From contig JAITTM010000088.1 of assembly GCA_031286975.1 (NCBI GenBank), positions 1 to 7,035 on the forward strand: a stretch of DNA of 7,035 nt. Reading direction: 5' to 3'. The translations under genes and the position numbers were made by a program. Numbering within the stretch: the first letter of the stretch is position 1; every line of letters begins with the position of its first letter. This document shows, piece by piece, positions 6,844 through 7,035 of the stretch. The DNA is from Coriobacteriales bacterium. Lineage in GTDB: Bacteria; Actinomycetota; Coriobacteriia; Coriobacteriales; UBA8131. Under the pieces are notes generated by a model. The model was given only the letters and a program-made list of their open reading frames with translations, was not told the origin of the DNA and ran no database searches.

Positions 6844-6882
6844 GTTGCAGGTTGCAGGGGGGTTGCAAGTTGCAAGTTGCAG
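6844..6882. repeat. Heptanucleotide repeat array (GTTGCA-R, five units)
   Basis: Units are at 6844-6850 and 6851-6857 (GTTGCAG twice), a GGGG spacer, then 6862-6868, 6869-6875 (GTTGCAA twice) and 6876-6882 (GTTGCAG). The core TTGCAA is palindromic. The array ends 18 bases upstream of the small membrane gene ATG on the minus strand, so it lies in its leader. Confidence 0.9.
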
Positions 6883-6921
6883 GTCGTAGGTGGATAAGCC
6901 CGTTCTTGGTAACGCACCGTA

Positions 6922-6984
6922 TTGCCTCAAAATAAAAAGTACTCGAAATACCCTTCGTTGCCTCAGAAATAAATGTACTTGAAA
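6922..6984. repeat. 27-bp imperfect direct repeat at 36-base spacing
   Basis: Copies at 6922-6948 and 6958-6984 share 22 of 27 bases, with the common core TTGCCTCA, an AT-rich centre and GTACTYGAAA. The 36-base period is between three and four helical turns. Both lie upstream of the small membrane gene on the minus strand and may be regulator sites. Confidence 0.75.
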
Positions 6985-7025
6985 GGTCTGCCTTCTCTCC
7001 TTTCGTCTCTGAGGTTTACTTTACA

Positions 7026-7034
7026 ACTATACCA
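7026..7034 (-). promoter_or_regulatory. Possible extended -10 promoter reading toward the small membrane gene
   Basis: The minus strand reads TGG-TATAGT, nearly identical to TGG-TATACT before the signalling operon. Any -35 would fall outside the window. A transcript from here would have a leader of about 190 bases that includes both repeat sets before the small gene. Confidence 0.35.
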
Positions 7035-7035
7035 G

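Noticed and set aside
6991..7007. A strong Shine-Dalgarno-like AAAGGAG on the minus strand, suggesting a leader peptide
   Set aside because: No ATG, GTG or TTG follows at a usable distance, so I cannot support a small gene here.

Overview
The window looks like ordinary chromosome from a mid-to-high-GC (roughly 55-58% by eye) bacterium. All five genes I can support lie on the minus strand. Compact spacing, Shine-Dalgarno sites, an M29 aminopeptidase, and a hybrid kinase with the REC-Hpt-plus-C-terminal-tail layout common in anaerobic Gram-positives suggest a gut-type Actinomycetota (Coriobacteriia) or a Clostridia relative. This is inference from style only; no taxonomic marker gene is present.

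Region 1 (1-4814, read right to left) is a three-gene signalling operon. In transcription order it encodes a REC/HD-GYP response regulator, a FIST-domain sensory protein, and a soluble hybrid histidine kinase. The kinase has the order coiled coil, PAS, HisKA, HATPase, REC, Hpt, and its last few codons run off the left edge. Gaps between the genes are only 15 and 14 bases. None of the three proteins shows a membrane segment, so the system appears cytosolic. The likely flow is ligand sensing (FIST and/or PAS), His-Asp-His phosphorelay inside the kinase, then phosphotransfer to the REC domain of the HD-GYP protein, which would hydrolyse cyclic di-GMP.

Region 2 (4815-5089) is intergenic. It holds an extended -10 promoter for the signalling operon, an operator-like dyad just upstream of it, and a rho-independent terminator for the aminopeptidase gene. 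It also holds a near-perfect 24-bp duplication of the 3' end of the aminopeptidase gene, 69 bases beyond the original and in the same reading frame.

Region 3 (5090-6826) contains an M29-family (AmpS/PepS/AmpT) metallo-aminopeptidase with all five expected metal ligands. Upstream of it is a gene for a 109-residue protein with two predicted membrane segments and no recognised family. The 165-base gap between them has an 11-bp tandem repeat and a small hairpin.

Region 4 (6827-7035) is intergenic and repeat-rich. It has a heptanucleotide array (five GTTGCA-R units) immediately upstream of the small membrane gene, a 27-bp imperfect direct repeat at 36-base spacing, and an extended -10 motif at the right edge reading toward the small gene. 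I saw no tRNA, rRNA, CRISPR array, insertion sequence or phage gene. Long open frames on the plus strand are antisense shadows of the real genes.
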